Assembly: GCF_000298215.1 (NCBI RefSeq)
Contig: NZ_BAHD01000014.1
Span: forward strand, 1-64,000
Length of the DNA stretch: 64,000 nucleotides
From: Kineosphaera limosa NBRC 100340
GTDB lineage: Bacteria; Actinomycetota; Actinomycetes; Actinomycetales; Dermatophilaceae
Direction: 5' to 3'
The notes beneath the pieces were generated by a model that saw nothing but the letters and a program-made list of their open reading frames with translations, did not search any database and was not told where the DNA came from. A program made the position numbers and the translations under genes. Each line of letters opens with the position of its first letter. Position 1 is the stretch's first letter. Below are positions 62,374-64,000 of the stretch, piece by piece.

Positions 62374-63831
62374 ATGTCCGCCCTCGCCGCCGCGCTCACC
62401 TTCGGGCGGCTCGTGCGCGAGAGCGCGACGCTGCGCCTGCTGCGGGCCGACCATGTGGCGGTGGCCGCGGCCATGCTCTCGACGCACCTCGGTGCCCCCG
62501 GCGCGCGCCTGCCGGCCGATGACCTGCACGAACTGCTCGAGGCCGACCTCGAGGAGCTGCGCGATCACTTCGATCTGGGGGCCAAGTCCGCGAAGGCGTA
62601 CTGCGACGACTGGCGGGCGGCCGGCCTGCTCGTCCGCCGTCCCGCGCCGGAGTCGCGCGGGGAGACCTACGAGCTGTCTCCGGAGGCGATCGACGGGCTG
62701 CGGATCCTCGCCCAGCTCGACGAACCCCGCTCGACGGTCACCGAGTCGCGCCTGGTCGGGCTCATGGCGGCGGTCCATCAGCTCGCGATCGACACCGACA
62801 CCGACGTCACGCGCCGCGTCGAGGCGTTGCGCGCCGAGCGGGACCGGCTCGACGCGCAGATCGACCGGCTCACCGGAGGCGACGTCGACGTGCTCGACGA
62901 TCGGCGGGCCCTCGAGCGGGTCACCGACGTGCTTCTCCAGGCCCGCGACCTGCCCGCGGATTTCGCCCGGGTGCGGGCCCGCTTCGAGGAGCTCAACCAG
63001 GACCTGCGCGCGAGCATCGTCAACGCCGACGCGGCCCAGAGCACCGTGCTCGACGACGTCTTCCGCGGCGTCGACCTCATCGAATCCTCCGACGAGGGAA
63101 GGACGTTCACGGCCTTCTCGGCGCTCATCCGGGATCCGGAGCGGTCGGCGACCTTCGACGTCGACGTCGCCGACATCCTCGATCGGGAGTTCGCGCGGCG
63201 CCTGCCGCCGGAGGCCCGCCGGATGCTGCGGACCCTCGTCCGCGAGCTGAAGAACGGCAGCCGCGAGGTGCACGGTGTGCTCACGGAGTTCGCCCGCGGC
63301 CTGCGGCGCTACGTGCACTCCCAGGAGTTCGCGCGCGACCGGGCGATGCGCCAGGCCCTCCAGGAGGCGCTCGCCGCCGCGATCCCCGCGAGCCGCCAGA
63401 CCCGCCCGTACCGCGACGTCGGGCTCGAGCTGGAGCTGTCGGCGATGCGCCTGACCAGCGTCGGGGAGACGACGCCGCACGATCCGACGGAGTTCGACAC
63501 CGGCTCCGCCCTGCTCGACGAGCCGCCTGGCAGCGTCGATCTCGCGGTGCTCGCGGCGCTGGCGCGCGAGACCGAGATCGACTACCCCGAGCTGGTGCGG
63601 CACGTCAACGCCGTGCTGGCGGGAGCCTCGACCGCGAGCGTCGGCGAGGTGCTGCACGCCCATCCCGCGAGCCAGGGCGTCGCGAGCGTCGTCGGACTGC
63701 TGTCGCTGGCCACCCGTTACGGCGAGGTGCGCGACGCCGAGACCGAGCAGCTCACCTGGCAGGGCGTCGACGGCATCGACCGCCACGCCGACGTCGAGCG
63801 GCACCTCTTCACCCAGGAGGTGGACGCGTGA
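62374..63831 (+). CDS. jetA: Wadjet system protein JetA (DUF3375)
   Basis: A 485-residue DUF3375 protein, the MukF-like kleisin subunit (JetA) of the Wadjet condensin that recognises and cleaves small circular plasmids. It begins ALTFGRLVRESATLRLLRADHVAVAAAML, the typical family start, has LVRELKNGSREVHGVLTEFARGLRRYVHSQEFARDRAM in the middle and a winged-helix-like C terminus (EIDYPELVRHVNA). ATG 62374 gives this start; a GTG at 62344 would add 10 residues. The stop overlaps jetB (GTGA). JetC (SMC-like) and JetD (nuclease) should lie beyond the right edge. Confidence 0.88.
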   Translation: MSALAAALTFGRLVRESATLRLLRADHVAVAAAMLSTHLGAPGARLPADDLHELLEADLEELRDHFDLGAKSAKAYCDDWRAAGLLVRRPAPESRGETYELSPEAIDGLRILAQLDEPRSTVTESRLVGLMAAVHQLAIDTDTDVTRRVEALRAERDRLDAQIDRLTGGDVDVLDDRRALERVTDVLLQARDLPADFARVRARFEELNQDLRASIVNADAAQSTVLDDVFRGVDLIESSDEGRTFTAFSALIRDPERSATFDVDVADILDREFARRLPPEARRMLRTLVRELKNGSREVHGVLTEFARGLRRYVHSQEFARDRAMRQALQEALAAAIPASRQTRPYRDVGLELELSAMRLTSVGETTPHDPTEFDTGSALLDEPPGSVDLAVLAALARETEIDYPELVRHVNAVLAGASTASVGEVLHAHPASQGVASVVGLLSLATRYGEVRDAETEQLTWQGVDGIDRHADVERHLFTQEVDA

Positions 63832-64000
63832 GCCCCGATCAGCCCGTGAGTTCCGACCGGCCCAGCGGCGTGGGGATGGGCCAGGAGATCGGCCACGACG
63901 ATTGCCGCGACGATGCCCACGACGACGGCGCGCAGGTCGGCCTGTGGCCCGGCGACACCGGCACGCTGCACGACGGCTCCCGCCGCGCGCTGCTGCGCCT
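63828..64000 (+). CDS. jetB: Wadjet system protein JetB (DUF4194), 5' part only
   Basis: GTG at 63828 overlaps the jetA stop; the frame is open to the window end (57 codons). After an acidic, disordered N terminus it reads VGLWPGDTGTLHDGSRRALLRL, the start of the DUF4194 (MukE-like JetB) fold. Truncated by the window edge, not by mutation. Confidence 0.82.
   Translation, partial: MSPDQPVSSDRPSGVGMGQEIGHDDCRDDAHDDGAQVGLWPGDTGTLHDGSRRALLR

Noticed and set aside
60628-63804. Long minus-strand ORF (over 1,000 codons)
   Set aside because: Antisense shadow of the heparinase-like and jetA genes; Arg/His/Gly-rich, no motif, and both sense genes have clear families.

Overview
The window is about 70% G+C and looks like one chromosome segment of a high-GC actinobacterium (Actinomycetota, probably Micrococcales, Dermatophilaceae/Intrasporangiaceae-like). 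Supporting evidence: many GTG starts, GTGA/ATGA gene overlaps, TANNNT -10 boxes placed 6-7 bases before start codons (leaderless mRNAs), DtxR/IdeR-type iron boxes, a DUF222/HNH protein and F420/FMN-type LLM oxidoreductases. Genus is not decidable from sequence alone. No rRNA, tRNA or CRISPR-cas locus was seen.

Layout. 1-7.1 kb: truncated DUF222-HNH nuclease; alcohol oxidation module (GAF regulator, aldehyde dehydrogenase, Zn alcohol dehydrogenase); DASS anion symporter. 7.1-14.6 kb: cardiolipin synthase, baeRF3-like protein, NarL-type two-component system, tandem universal stress protein, DUF1697, cytochrome P450. 14.7-21.5 kb: an exported alpha/beta-hydrolase fused through a membrane segment to an ABC ATPase, with its own permease; rhodanese; sugar MFS; DUF1349. 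21.5-26.3 kb: MazEF-like toxin-antitoxin and a DoxX/DHA2-efflux/LLM/LUD/MarR cluster whose efflux gene carries a frameshift. 26.4-33.8 kb: secreted GH26-like enzyme and a complete peptide (Dpp/Opp) ABC system whose dppC has an in-frame TAG. 33.9-40 kb: an ABC exporter (also broken by TAG) divergent from a siderophore-uptake operon, with an iron box between. 40.4-44 kb: TetR-controlled DrrAB exporter with three palindromic operators, then VapBC. 44.3-50.5 kb: SNF2/SWIM helicase, YihY membrane protein, PatB/MalY-type C-S lyase. 50.6-53.7 kb: two tandem secreted glucuronyl C5-epimerase-like proteins. 53.9-56.1 kb: unknown gene, DUF4031-Nudix fusion, second VapBC. 56.2-60 kb: ferric iron FbpABC operon behind a second iron box. 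60.5-62.3 kb: secreted heparinase II/III-like protein. 62.4 kb to the edge: start of a Wadjet (JetAB...) anti-plasmid condensin operon.

The most unusual structure is a 79-bp interspersed palindromic repeat: eight full copies of identical length, all on the + strand and all intergenic, between 33.8 and 47.9 kb, plus one partial copy at 60.2 kb. Where copies are tandem they are separated by exactly 24 non-identical bases (103-bp period). Two arrays (x3 and x2) and three singletons fill convergent or 3'-end gaps.

Genes that seem to work together: two iron acquisition operons plus a possible siderophore exporter under DtxR/IdeR control; three toxin-antitoxin pairs sharing a leaderless, operator-overlapped promoter design; epimerases and heparinase pointing to uronic-acid polysaccharide metabolism. 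Three genes (DHA2 transporter, dppC, ABC exporter) are disrupted by single-base-level lesions, either recent pseudogenes or assembly errors.
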